Counted from the first letter of the stretch, positions 7,463 to 15,750 are shown. The stretch is DNA of 34,529 bases from an uncultured Dorea sp. (GCA_947652615.1 CANTDX010000041.1:1-34529); one strand, 5' to 3'. Notes: a model not told the origin generated them from the sequence alone. A program made the numbers and translations.

Positions 7463-9478
7463 ATGGGATATTATGACGCATTATTTCAGCCATTGAAAAT
7501 CGGTACCATGGAGATTAAGAACCGTATTGTAATGACAGCTATGGGCATCCATTATGAGGAATTGACCAACCCCGACGGCAGTTATACCCAAAGAGGCATC
7601 GATTATTTTGTAGAAAGGGCAAAAGGCGGAACCGGGTTGATTGTCACAGGCGCTATGCAGGTCCAAAACAAATTTGAAGCAGATCACCAGGGAACGACTA
7701 TTTCGACAGCTGGCGAGAGCTATATTAAAGGGATGAGGCCTCTGACAGAAGCCGTACATAAATACGGATGCAAAATCGTTACCCAGCTGACAGCAGGCAC
7801 AGGAAGGCAGGCTCCCTACTGGCTGTCAGACAACAGCGACCCAATTGGCCCCAGCGACGGACTGCCGAATGTATGGAACCCGGATATCAAACACCGGGCG
7901 CTCACCATTGATGAAATCAGAACATATTATGTGGATGGATTCCGTAAAGGTGCGGTAGTTGCGAAAGAAGCAGGATTTGACGGGATTGAAATCCATGCAG
8001 TCCACGAGGGTTATCTTCTGGATCAGTTTGCGATCAAGAACATGAATCACCGTACCGATGAATTTGGAGGTTCTGTGGAAAACAGGCTCCGTTTCTGCAA
8101 AGAGATCATAGATGCCATCCATGAGTCCTGCGGAGAAGATTATCCGGTCCTCATGAGGTATTCTGTCGTCAGTAAGATGAAAAACTATAATGACGGCGCG
8201 CTTCCGGGCGAACAGTATACGGAGTTTGGCCGTGATTACGATGACAGTATTGAAGTAGCAAAATATCTTGAAAAAATAGGATATGCTGCCCTGGATGCAG
8301 ATAACGGCACCTATGACTCCTGGTTTTGGCCGCATCCGCCAGTATATATGCCGCCATATTGTAATCTGGACGACTGTGCTTTTATTAAAAAGCATGTGAA
8401 CATTCCGGTAATCTGTGCCGGGAAAATGGAAGAACCGGCTGTCTGTGACAGCGCAATTGCCGAAGGAAAAATTGACGCAGTGGGAATGGCCCGGATGCTC
8501 CTTGCAGATCCCGCTTGGGCAAATAAGGCGGCCGACGGTAAACCGGAAGATATCCGTCCCTGCATCGGATGCCAGGTTGGCTGCCTGGGAAGGCTATTTC
8601 TTGGGAAACGTATGGGCTGCGCCGTGAATCCGCAGACTTGTTCTGAAAAAGTATTGGAACTGCTCCCCACAGATAACCCTAAAAAGATCCTTGTCATCGG
8701 CGCGGGTATTGCTGGTATGGAAGCGGCAAAGGATCTGGCAGCCAGAGGTCACAGGGTCTTGCTGTATGAGGCCTCTGGCCAGGTAGGAGGCGCATTTATT
8801 GCGGCAAGCTCTATGAGTTTTAAAGAGCAGGACCGAAAATTAATTACCTGGTTTGAAAATGAAATCAAGAAAGCCGGAGTCGAACTGCACCTAAATACCA
8901 GAATAACAAAAGAAATGCTTGCAGAAATCCAGCCTGATGAAATTGTTGTTGCAACAGGGGCAGCTGCCCGCGAACTGTCAGGAATTCCAGGCGCAGGGGA
9001 AGCAGACATCATAAATGCAATTGACGCTTTAACATCCAGGAAATCGGAAATTGGTGACAAAGTCCTCATCATCGGCGGAGGGCTGACCGGGATCGAAATG
9101 TCTTATGACATGGCTCTAAAAGGGAAAAAGGTTGATATCATTGAAATGAAGGATAAAGTGCTGGATATGCCTGATCTTTGCGCCGCAAATAGCCAGATGC
9201 TTAAACAGATTATTAAATATTATAAAATACCGATTCACACCAGTGCAAAAATCATAAGTCTTGAAAAAGGTAAAATTACCTTTGAGGTCGAGGGTGAGAA
9301 ACAATGTCTGGAGGCAGATACTATTATTTCGTCGATTGGGTATCATGCGAATACAGCATTATACGAAGATATTAAAGATATCTATGGCAGCAACGTACAC
9401 CTGATCGGTGATTGCGCGAAAGTGTCGAATCTTTTAAATGCTACGTGGAGCGCTTGCGAACTTGCAGTAAAGCTCTAG
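7463..9478 (+). CDS. NADH:flavin oxidoreductase, enoate/2,4-dienoyl-CoA reductase family (BaiCD/BaiH superfamily)
   Basis: 671 residues. Residues 1-360 form an old-yellow-enzyme FMN TIM barrel, with LFQPLKIGTMEIKNRIVMTA at the start and the active-site segment IHAVHEGYLLDQF with Tyr at about 184. A [4Fe-4S] site follows: C367-x2-C370-x3-C374-x11-C386. The C-terminal half is an FAD/NAD(P) dinucleotide-binding module (ILVIGAGIAGMEAAKDL, glycines from about 413; a second GGGLTG near 535). Length and order match bacterial dienoyl-CoA reductase, enoate reductase and the bile-acid proteins BaiCD/BaiH. The family reduces activated C=C bonds of enoyl-CoAs, enoates or ketosteroids using NAD(P)H. The substrate cannot be assigned. 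AAGGAG (7449-7454) fixes the start. A divergent TetR gene suggests substrate-inducible expression. Confidence 0.9.
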   Translation: MGYYDALFQPLKIGTMEIKNRIVMTAMGIHYEELTNPDGSYTQRGIDYFVERAKGGTGLIVTGAMQVQNKFEADHQGTTISTAGESYIKGMRPLTEAVHKYGCKIVTQLTAGTGRQAPYWLSDNSDPIGPSDGLPNVWNPDIKHRALTIDEIRTYYVDGFRKGAVVAKEAGFDGIEIHAVHEGYLLDQFAIKNMNHRTDEFGGSVENRLRFCKEIIDAIHESCGEDYPVLMRYSVVSKMKNYNDGALPGEQYTEFGRDYDDSIEVAKYLEKIGYAALDADNGTYDSWFWPHPPVYMPPYCNLDDCAFIKKHVNIPVICAGKMEEPAVCDSAIAEGKIDAVGMARMLLADPAWANKAADGKPEDIRPCIGCQVGCLGRLFLGKRMGCAVNPQTCSEKVLELLPTDNPKKILVIGAGIAGMEAAKDLAARGHRVLLYEASGQVGGAFIAASSMSFKEQDRKLITWFENEIKKAGVELHLNTRITKEMLAEIQPDEIVVATGAAARELSGIPGAGEADIINAIDALTSRKSEIGDKVLIIGGGLTGIEMSYDMALKGKKVDIIEMKDKVLDMPDLCAANSQMLKQIIKYYKIPIHTSAKIISLEKGKITFEVEGEKQCLEADTIISSIGYHANTALYEDIKDIYGSNVHLIGDCAKVSNLLNATWSACELAVKL

Positions 9479-9554
9479 CACCTTGATTCCCCCGCCCTAT
9501 GCCCATAATTCATTTTCTTGTTATTTACCGCTTACTTTTTAGTTGTTCTTATAT

Positions 9555-9590
9555 AAGGCCAAGGCTCTACGAATCCAGAGCCTTGACCTT
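9555..9590. terminator. Bidirectional terminator between convergent genes
   Basis: CAAGGCTCT (9560-9568) pairs with AGAGCCTTG (9577-9585), extended by AAGG (9555-9558) and CCTT (9587-9590) around one mismatch. It lies between the stop of the flavoprotein gene and the end of the minus-strand hydrolase gene, with AT-rich flanks on both sides. Confidence 0.7.
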
Positions 9591-9616
9591 ATTATCATAT
9601 AAATGCATCGAAGCAT

Positions 9617-10678
9617 CTACTTGCGCCGCAGATCATAGGTAAGACATTCCTCAAGACACTCGTCAACCATCCGGGCGCCTCTTGTTCCGATATACGGCAT
9701 GGATGTATAACCGTGTGAGAATCCGCCGTACTGGTGCACCTCGGTAAATACGCCCGCTGCCCGCGTCTTCTTCACGAAATCAGACACAGGGTCGGCCTGT
9801 GTATCTAATTCATTTCCGATCAGGAACATAGGAGCAAGCCCCTTGCACTCTTCCACGGTCGCGCGGTTGCCAAAGGCTTCCGGGCCAAGGAACGGAGACA
9901 GGAAATTCTCTCCGAAATAGATCTTATTAGACAGATGTGCCGCCGCTGCAGGCCACATCGTGTCGGCAAGCTCCATAGAGTGGTAGTTCGGACGGTCCTC
10001 GACGATCGGCTCTGCCGCAACACATCCGCGCGGAGAGAATCCATATCTCTTCAGACGGAAGCACAGGCAGATCCCCTGATGTGCGCCTGAGCTGGTTCCG
10101 TGGATGATGATCTTGTCCTTGTGTACGCCCAGCTCGTCGGCATGCTCGTACAGCCATTGATATCCGGCGTGAAGGTCATTTAACGCGTCCGGATATTTGC
10201 CGCCGTCAAGGATCGTGCGGTAATGCGGGGCAACGATGACGCACTTGAACTTCATGGCAAGCTCCGGCAGGCTGAACATATCCGGGTTCGCCATACACAT
10301 ACCGCCTCCGCAGACATATAACATAGCAGGATACTTGCGGCCCTTCGCCGGTTTAACAGGCGGGATGTAATATGTGATCTTCACTTTTGTATCAGGCTCC
10401 TCGGGACATCCCGGGACCTCCAGCGTCTCGATCTTAAACTGGCTCATGAGCTCTTCACCCAGCGGAGAGACATAGGCCTTCTCGAACTGCTCGATGACCA
10501 TATCGCGGAATTTCCGTCTCTCTTCTAATGGTTTGCTCTCGTCCAGGTAAACCATCGATGAGCATGGGCCGGTCAACTGACCTACGTTCTGCACTTCCAG
10601 TGCGCTGGGATGATACCAATACGCTAATTCTTCGTCGTTGGTAGTAACTGTCCATCCCCTGTTTTCTTTAATATCCAT
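9617..10678 (-). CDS. Alpha/beta hydrolase (HSL/acetyl-esterase-like)
   Basis: 353 residues. It has the alpha/beta-hydrolase layout of the hormone-sensitive-lipase group: an oxyanion-type GGG turn at 124-126 (YVCGGGMCMANP), a nucleophile elbow G194-T-S196-S-G198 (IIHGTSSGAH), acid Asp292 (GNELDTQADP) and His322 (GGFSHGY). The family motif is normally HGGG; here the His is replaced by Cys123. The first ~90 residues form a cap-like N-terminal region. ATG 10678 has a perfect AAGGAGGTG (10696-10688) upstream; a TTG at 10699 would place the ribosome site inside the gene. A carboxylesterase on a small acyl ester is the likely activity; the substrate is unknown. No signal peptide, so it is cytoplasmic. 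Confidence 0.82.
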   Translation of the reverse strand: MDIKENRGWTVTTNDEELAYWYHPSALEVQNVGQLTGPCSSMVYLDESKPLEERRKFRDMVIEQFEKAYVSPLGEELMSQFKIETLEVPGCPEEPDTKVKITYYIPPVKPAKGRKYPAMLYVCGGGMCMANPDMFSLPELAMKFKCVIVAPHYRTILDGGKYPDALNDLHAGYQWLYEHADELGVHKDKIIIHGTSSGAHQGICLCFRLKRYGFSPRGCVAAEPIVEDRPNYHSMELADTMWPAAAAHLSNKIYFGENFLSPFLGPEAFGNRATVEECKGLAPMFLIGNELDTQADPVSDFVKKTRAAGVFTEVHQYGGFSHGYTSMPYIGTRGARMVDECLEECLTYDLRRK

Positions 10679-10693
10679 CAAAAAAAACACCTC

Positions 10694-10745
10694 CTTCAAA
10701 AGTATAATTAATAGTTAATTAAACTGTAGTCCGGTTCTTTTGAAG
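10694..10745 (-). repeat. 9-bp inverted repeat whose inner arm touches the hydrolase ribosome binding site
   Basis: CTTCAAAAG (10694-10702) and CTTTTGAAG (10737-10745) are exact inverted repeats 34 bp apart. In the minus-strand transcript the 3' arm runs into the Shine-Dalgarno AAGGAGGTG (10696-10688). Pairing could affect translation if the transcript includes both arms. Confidence 0.4.
10701..10721 (-). promoter_or_regulatory. -10-like box and 17-bp palindrome upstream of the hydrolase gene
   Basis: TAATTAA-TAG-TTAATTA (10705-10721) is a perfect palindrome of 7-bp arms. It overlaps a minus-strand TATACT (10706-10701), a plausible -10 box; the matching -35 is weak. The position just upstream of the ribosome binding site suggests an operator of the MarR/TetR kind. 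The bound protein is unknown. Confidence 0.4.
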
Positions 10746-10780
10746 TGTAAATGAACAGATACGGTAAATGCACAAAAATG

Positions 10781-12124
10781 TTACAGCCGACTCTTTCGAT
10801 AGAAATAATAGATTATGAGCAAGACCGCAGTGGCCACCCATGACATGGGATAGCTTACAAGTATCGTGGACAGTTCATGGTGTCTTGGAACCACCAGAAG
10901 GATCCAGGGAAGGCGCACGAAGCATACGCCGCCCAGCGTGATCAGGGTAGGGAACAGCACATCCCCGATACCGCGCAGAGCGCCGGAGAGTATCTCAATA
11001 AATACGAAGACGATATAGCTGGGCGTGATATAGCGCAGCATATAGACTCCGATCTTAACGACATTGATATCCGTCGTGAAGATATGATACAGAGGGCGGC
11101 AGAAGACCATCAGGAAGACCAGAAGTGTTCCGCATACGCCGAGAGACATAGCAAGGCAGATCCGGACGCTTCTGAAGATTCGGTCGTACCGCCTGGCGCC
11201 GTAATTCTGACCGGAAAATGTTGTGATCGCGATGCCGAATGCCCCGCATACGGTCCAGAATATAGCGTCCAGCTTGCCGTATGCCGCCCATGCTGCAGCG
11301 GGATCCGTGCCAAAGCCGTTCACGGCCACCTGTATGATGATATTGGTAATCCCGTACATGCAGGATTGAAGCCCGCTTGGGAAACCGATGCGAAGCTCTG
11401 CCCGAAGCATGGAAGGCGCGATGCGGATGGAGGCAGGTATCAGCTTCAGCAGATCATAGCTTCGCATCAGCGCCCGTGTGACCAGGACCCCGCTGACGGA
11501 CTGTGAGATGACGGTTGCAACCGCAACGCCTGCAATGCCCAGATGGAAGACCAGTACCATTATGATATCCAGCACGATATTCAGAAGGCAGCAGATGATC
11601 AGATAGTATAAGGGACGTCTGGAGTCCCCTATGGCGCGCATGACTCCGGAACCCATGTTGAAGATAAGGACCGATATCATGCCAAGGAAATAGATCCTTA
11701 AGTACAGGACGGAATCCGTCAGTACGTCGGCCGGAGTATTCATAATGGTAAGAAGCCAGGGAGTCAGGAACCATCCAAGAACTGCGATCACTATACTTGC
11801 GATGATGGAAAATGCATAGGCCGTGTGAAGGCTCTCATGAAGGCTCCTTGTGTTCCTTGCCCCGTAATGCTGTGAGATGATCACCGTGGCTCCTGCAGAA
11901 AGCCCGGTAAAGAATCCGATGATAAGGTTGGACAATACGGCTGCCGAGCCGCCGACGCTTGCGAGAGCCTGTTTCCCTACGAACCGGCCCACGATGACGG
12001 CGTCTACTGTGTTATAGAGCTGCTGAAACAAAGTACCGATTACGATCGGGAAGAAGAAGATCAATAGCTGGCGCCAGATCACACCCTCGGTGATCTGGTT
12101 CTGAGTTACGTTCTCTTTGGTCAT
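10781..12124 (-). CDS. MATE family efflux transporter
   Basis: 447 residues with about twelve hydrophobic segments in two repeats. The MATE signatures are visible: LFQQLYNTVDAVIVGRFVGK near residues 37-56, SAGATVIISQHYGA near 97, and the second-half counterpart TFSGQNYGARRYDRIF near 312. MATE proteins export drugs or metabolites with Na+ or H+ influx. The length is normal. The ATG is preceded by AAGGA at about 11 nt. It lies upstream of and co-directional with the alpha/beta hydrolase, but a 102-bp gap with its own operator-like element separates them. The substrate is unknown. Confidence 0.92.
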   Translation of the reverse strand: MTKENVTQNQITEGVIWRQLLIFFFPIVIGTLFQQLYNTVDAVIVGRFVGKQALASVGGSAAVLSNLIIGFFTGLSAGATVIISQHYGARNTRSLHESLHTAYAFSIIASIVIAVLGWFLTPWLLTIMNTPADVLTDSVLYLRIYFLGMISVLIFNMGSGVMRAIGDSRRPLYYLIICCLLNIVLDIIMVLVFHLGIAGVAVATVISQSVSGVLVTRALMRSYDLLKLIPASIRIAPSMLRAELRIGFPSGLQSCMYGITNIIIQVAVNGFGTDPAAAWAAYGKLDAIFWTVCGAFGIAITTFSGQNYGARRYDRIFRSVRICLAMSLGVCGTLLVFLMVFCRPLYHIFTTDINVVKIGVYMLRYITPSYIVFVFIEILSGALRGIGDVLFPTLITLGGVCFVRLPWILLVVPRHHELSTILVSYPMSWVATAVLLIIYYFYRKSRL

Positions 12125-12160
12125 GACATACCCATTCCTTTCTTGTTTTTACCGTACTAA

Positions 12161-12195
12161 AAGGGACGATGATTCCCATTGAATCATCATCCCTT
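12161..12195 (-). terminator. Terminator of the cell-wall hydrolase gene
   Basis: On the minus strand a 15-bp stem (AAGGGATGATGATTC with GAATCATCGTCCCTT, one wobble) and a 5-nt loop are followed by TTTTAG. It lies just after the stop of the SleB-type gene and before the MATE gene. Confidence 0.75.
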
Positions 12196-12216
12196 CGTAG
12201 AACTGTGTGTTATAGC

Positions 12217-13359
12217 TTAGAAGAAGATATTCCCGCCCACATTGATTCCGGATACTCCGGTGGACGCGGAGCGGAACTGATAGCAGTTAAGGACGGAAGA
12301 ATGTCTTGCTCCGCCCAAAGCAGCCTGTGCAACGGAATAAGCGGTGGAGGAAGGCCCTCTTGACAGAACCTTCTCGAGGCTTCCGTTCCATGTAGGAGAG
12401 AACTGTCCGGATTGATAGACAACTCCGCTTATGGTGTTGGGATAGCTGGGGCTTGCAACCCTGTTCATGATGACGGTCGCAACCGCAAGCATAGGGTCGT
12501 ATCCTCCGGCTTCACATTCCAGGATCGCGGCAAACAGAGCCGTCTCGCTTACCGAAGCGGGAGTAGAGCCTACATTCGTCGTGCCGGGAGGCGCCGTGGT
12601 CTGGTTATTGTTCGCCGGCGGGTTATTAGGCTGGGCAGCCTGTCCGTTATTCGCCGGCTGATTGTTCGCAGTCTGTCCGTTCGGCGGTGTTACCGGTCCT
12701 GACACTTCATTGTTCTGAGCGTTCTTCAGAGCTTCTTCCGCGGCACGCGCGCGTTCCAACTGTGCGGAATAATCCTCCAACCGGCTGGAAGTGGAAGTGA
12801 TCTTGGAATTCAAGGCATCCCTCTTCGTAGTGAGATCGCTGTGCATCGCGGTCAGTTCGTTCTGCTTGTCCTCGAGCTCTTTTTGTTTTTCTTCTACGCT
12901 GACGCGGACGTTGCTTAATTCTTCCAGCATAGCCCGGTCATATGTACTTATGGTTGTAACATATTCAGCTTTGTTAAGGAAATCAGCCATGTTCTCCGAC
13001 GAGAATAGAATCTGGAGCAGAGAGAGATTCCCTCCCTCGTACATGAACTTGATCCTGTCTTTCATGGCGTCATATTGCGCCGCTTCATTCAACTGCGCTG
13101 CCGCCAGGTCGAGCTTAGCCTTCTCTACTTCGGCGGATAATCCTTCAATCTGGGCCGAAGTGGCATCTAAATCAGCACTCAAAGATGACAACTGGCTATT
13201 CAGGTCATTCAGGTCGTTCCTCAGGCCGGAAGTAGTGATCTCCAGTTCCTTCGCTGAGGGTGCGCAATAAGCCGGAATAGTCACAGAAGCAATTGTTACG
13301 GCAGAGACGGCAACAGCCAGAATTGACCGTAATATACGTTTCTTTTCTTGGGTTATCAT
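12217..13359 (-). CDS. Secreted cell-wall hydrolase: CwlO/PcsB-like coiled coil plus SleB (Hydrolase_2) domain
   Basis: 380 residues. A Sec signal peptide (basic MITQEKKRILR, hydrophobic stretch, cleavage near AYCA-PS at ~32) is followed by a long coiled coil (about 35-115 and 150-215). Between the coils lies MYEGGNLSLLQILFSSENMA, typical of the PcsB/CwlO coil. A low-complexity Pro/Asn/Gln/Thr linker spans about 218-262. The C-terminal ~110 residues match SleB/Hydrolase_2: LECEAGGYDPMLAVATVIMN carries the probable catalytic Glu, followed by NTISGVVYQSGQF. The family cleaves peptidoglycan glycan strands as lytic transglycosylases. The coil suggests control by a membrane partner such as FtsEX, as known for CwlO and PcsB. 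RBS AAAGGA lies before the ATG. Confidence 0.9.
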   Translation of the reverse strand: MITQEKKRILRSILAVAVSAVTIASVTIPAYCAPSAKELEITTSGLRNDLNDLNSQLSSLSADLDATSAQIEGLSAEVEKAKLDLAAAQLNEAAQYDAMKDRIKFMYEGGNLSLLQILFSSENMADFLNKAEYVTTISTYDRAMLEELSNVRVSVEEKQKELEDKQNELTAMHSDLTTKRDALNSKITSTSSRLEDYSAQLERARAAEEALKNAQNNEVSGPVTPPNGQTANNQPANNGQAAQPNNPPANNNQTTAPPGTTNVGSTPASVSETALFAAILECEAGGYDPMLAVATVIMNRVASPSYPNTISGVVYQSGQFSPTWNGSLEKVLSRGPSSTAYSVAQAALGGARHSSVLNCYQFRSASTGVSGINVGGNIFF

Positions 13360-13396
13360 ATAAGTATCCTTTCTATCATTATCGTGTGCTCAATAT

Positions 13397-13425
13397 ATTA
13401 TACAACAAATTGCTTTATAAAGCAA
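13397..13425 (-). promoter_or_regulatory. Promoter of the cell-wall hydrolase gene (palindromic -35)
   Basis: Read on the minus strand: TTGCTT (13425-13420), 17 bp, TATAAT (13402-13397), 38 bp upstream of the start at 13359. The -35 box is half of the perfect 16-bp palindrome TTGCTTTATAAAGCAA (13410-13425), whose other half is the -35 of the divergent promoter. Confidence 0.7.
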
Positions 13426-13438
13426 ACTTTGTTATTAT
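13410..13438 (+). promoter_or_regulatory. Promoter of the hypothetical/HAD gene run (palindromic -35)
   Basis: TTGCTT (13410-13415), 17 bp, TATTAT (13433-13438), 36 bp before the ATG at 13474. It shares the TTGCTTTATAAAGCAA palindrome with the divergent promoter, so the two promoters cannot easily be occupied at the same time. Confidence 0.65.
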
Positions 13439-13473
13439 AGATTTAAAATAAAGATTGCGAGGGACGGCCGAAT

Positions 13474-14055
13474 ATGAGAAAATATGAGGAAAACCGGTAT
13501 ATTTTGGAGGAGATAAAGGATCAGATCTACCCATGGGTGAAGGGGGAGCTTAAGGATACCAGGGCATTGAACGGAAAATATATTTCAGAAAAAGATACTC
13601 CTGTTGTGTCATTTATCAGCGGTCTTCGGATTATATTTGTTATAAAGCGGGGCGAGGATGTGTATGAGGTGCTGAAGGATCACATGCTCCCGCCGGATTG
13701 TGATGTGGAGGCGCTGTACTATACGGCCTGCGAGAATCTGGTCAGAGACGTGGAATTCGTGATTGCCAATACCTGGTACGGAGGATTTGCGATCCTGGCG
13801 GACGGGTGGCATGAGGCAAGTTCGCTCTGTTTCAAGCATATCTGGCAGGTATGTGTGGATAAGCTCGAGGACGATCTGGTGATCATGGCGCCGACCAGGG
13901 AGACGGTCTTATTTGCCCCGGCATCGAATGAGAAGGCTGTTGCGAAGCTTAAAGAGCATGGGGAACAGGCCTTTGAACAGATGAAGGACCGGATCAGCAC
14001 AAGGCTTATGCTATTTACAAAAGACAGAAAGGAACTGACAGAATATGAAGATTAA
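13474..14055 (+). CDS. Conserved hypothetical protein (DUF5688/DUF1444-like)
   Basis: 193 residues, soluble, no signal peptide or membrane segment. The C-terminal half (VIANTWYGGFAILADGW, then CVDKLEDDLVIMAPTRETVL) resembles the end of DUF5688- or DUF1444 (YtpQ)-type proteins, where a mixed strand/helix domain ends in a PxxxEVxxxP-like segment. This resemblance is from memory and weak. GAGGGA (13459-13464) lies 9 nt before the ATG. Its 3' end overlaps the HAD phosphatase gene by 11 bp, so the two are translationally coupled. No function is proposed. Confidence 0.65.
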   Translation: MRKYEENRYILEEIKDQIYPWVKGELKDTRALNGKYISEKDTPVVSFISGLRIIFVIKRGEDVYEVLKDHMLPPDCDVEALYYTACENLVRDVEFVIANTWYGGFAILADGWHEASSLCFKHIWQVCVDKLEDDLVIMAPTRETVLFAPASNEKAVAKLKEHGEQAFEQMKDRISTRLMLFTKDRKELTEYED

Positions 14056-14872
14056 GGTGAGGCTGATCGGAATGGATCTGGACGGGACATTGCTGACGGC
14101 GCAGAAGAAGCTGACGCCATATACAAGGAGCGTCCTTCGGCGGGCGGTAGAAGCGGGTATTATTGTCTTGCCTGCAACAGGCAGGCCGTTCAGCGGATTG
14201 CCGAAGGAATTGGCAGATTTCCCGGGGATCCGGTATGCGGTTACAGCCAATGGCGGAAGGATCGTGGAGGTGAAGACGGGCAGGGTGCTCTATGAGTCCC
14301 TTGTGCCGTTTGAGACGGCGGGGAAGGTTCTTGATGTGTTCGAGCGCTATGATACCCTGCGGGAGATCTATTATAACGGGATCGGCTATGCCCAGGAAGA
14401 CGAACTTCGGTCGGTCGGCCGCTACATCAGTTCGCCGCCGATGGCAGAGTATATTACGGCGACCCGTATCCCTGTGCCGGATGTCAGGGCGAAGTTCGAG
14501 GCCGAGCGCCGGGGCCTTGATAAGGTGCAGGGATTATTCACGACGGTTGAGGACCGGGATGCGGCGCGGGAGGAATTGAAGGCGATTGCAGGGATTGAGG
14601 TTACCGGCGCCCTGGATAAGAACATAGAAGTGAATGCCCAAGGCGTTGACAAGGGCAGGGCGCTCATATGGCTTGGTAAGCACCTGGGAATCAGGAAGGA
14701 AGAGATCATGGCATTCGGCGACAGTTCGAACGATCTGAAGATGATGAAAGAAGTCGGGATCGGGGTTGCCATGGCGAATGCACGGGAAGATGTGAAGGAG
14801 GCGGCAGACTATATCGCTGCTTCCAACGAGGAGGATGGAGTAGCGCATTTTATCGAAGAATGTGTATTATAA
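14045..14872 (+). CDS. Cof-type HAD-IIB sugar/nucleotide phosphatase
   Basis: 275 residues, the normal size for Cof-like HAD-IIB proteins. All four HAD motifs are present: motif I MDLDGTLL (residues 10-17), motif II LPATGRP near 42-48, motif III Lys in GVDKGRAL near 200, motif IV FGDSSNDLKMM near 223. A C2B-type cap lies between motifs II and III. These enzymes dephosphorylate sugar phosphates, FMN/PLP or similar metabolites; the substrate is not predictable. It overlaps the preceding gene by 11 bp and ends 33 bp before uppP. Confidence 0.92.
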   Translation: MKIKVRLIGMDLDGTLLTAQKKLTPYTRSVLRRAVEAGIIVLPATGRPFSGLPKELADFPGIRYAVTANGGRIVEVKTGRVLYESLVPFETAGKVLDVFERYDTLREIYYNGIGYAQEDELRSVGRYISSPPMAEYITATRIPVPDVRAKFEAERRGLDKVQGLFTTVEDRDAAREELKAIAGIEVTGALDKNIEVNAQGVDKGRALIWLGKHLGIRKEEIMAFGDSSNDLKMMKEVGIGVAMANAREDVKEAADYIAASNEEDGVAHFIEECVL

Positions 14873-14905
14873 GGATGCGTATTATAATGAAGGAAGGAGA
14901 AAGAG

Positions 14906-15733
14906 ATGTTAGATGTATTGAAGGTAATTGTACTGGGAATTGTGGAGGGGATCACAGAATGGCTGCCGGTCAGCAGCACGGGGCACCTGATCCTCGTAGG
15001 GGATATATTGAAGCCGGGGCTCAGCGACGAATTCATGGAGATGTTCAATGTAGTGATCCAGCTAGGGGCGATCATGGCGGTGGTTGTGCTGTATTTCCAT
15101 AAGCTGAATCCCTTCTCCCCAACGAAGACGAAGAAACAGAAGATGCTGACCTGGCAGATGTGGTTCAAGGTAGTGATCGCGTCGGTGCCGGCGGCGCTCA
15201 TTGGACTTCCTTTCAACGATATCCTGGATGAATTGTTCTATAAGCCGCTGCCTGTGGCGGTGATGCTGATCGTCTACGGGGTGCTCTTTATAATAGTAGA
15301 GAACCGGAATGCGGGGAGCAGGCCGTCGGTAAGGAGGATCTCGGAGCTGACCGTTCCGATGCTTCTGATCATCGGGGTATTCCAGATGCTTGCGCTGATC
15401 CCCGGCACCTCCAGATCGGGGGCGACCATCGTAGGCGCGCTTTTGATCGGGATCTCAAGAGAAGTAGCGGCAGAATTCACCTTCTTCCTTGCAATCCCGG
15501 CGATGTGCGGGGCGAGCCTTATCAAGCTGTTGAAATTCGGATTTGATTTTACCGGCAAGGAGCTTGGGCTTCTGCTGCTTGGATGCGCGGTATCCTTCGC
15601 ACTGTCCATCGTTGCGATCCGCTTCCTGATGGGGTATATCAAGAAGAATGACTTCAAGGTATTCGGGTATTACCGTATCATTTTAGGCGGAATTATAGTC
15701 ATTACTGCGGTAGTTCAGATGCTTCTTGCATAA
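14906..15733 (+). CDS. uppP: Undecaprenyl-diphosphatase (UppP/BacA)
   Basis: 275 residues, an integral membrane protein with about eight hydrophobic segments. Both family active-site motifs are present: EGITEWLPVSSTGHL at 15-29 and PGTSRSGATIVGALLIGISR near 168-187. It dephosphorylates undecaprenyl diphosphate at the membrane to recycle the lipid carrier for peptidoglycan and gives bacitracin tolerance. AAGGAG (14894-14899) lies 6 nt before the ATG. It is downstream of the HAD gene, with the divergent cell-wall hydrolase nearby, so several cell-envelope genes cluster here. Confidence 0.96.
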   Translation: MLDVLKVIVLGIVEGITEWLPVSSTGHLILVGDILKPGLSDEFMEMFNVVIQLGAIMAVVVLYFHKLNPFSPTKTKKQKMLTWQMWFKVVIASVPAALIGLPFNDILDELFYKPLPVAVMLIVYGVLFIIVENRNAGSRPSVRRISELTVPMLLIIGVFQMLALIPGTSRSGATIVGALLIGISREVAAEFTFFLAIPAMCGASLIKLLKFGFDFTGKELGLLLLGCAVSFALSIVAIRFLMGYIKKNDFKVFGYYRIILGGIIVITAVVQMLLA

Positions 15734-15750
15734 AGAATAAGAAAAACCTC

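Noticed and set aside
10679..10699. Longer TTG start for the alpha/beta hydrolase
   Set aside because: The extra residues would be encoded by the Shine-Dalgarno sequence itself, which is ideally placed for the ATG at 10678.
10877..11506. Long plus-strand reading frame (209 codons) opposite the MATE gene
   Set aside because: It is antisense to a clear MATE transporter, has no family resemblance or ribosome site, and its Cys/Asp/His-rich composition is that of a mirrored membrane-protein gene.
12580..12710. Tandem repeat in the cell-wall hydrolase gene
   Set aside because: The repeated look comes from a Pro/Asn/Gln low-complexity linker; no regular nucleotide period was found.
12791..13270. 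Plus-strand frame of 159 codons opposite the cell-wall hydrolase gene
   Set aside because: Ser-rich mirror of the coiled-coil coding region; the minus-strand protein has a signal peptide, coil and SleB domain, so this frame is a shadow.
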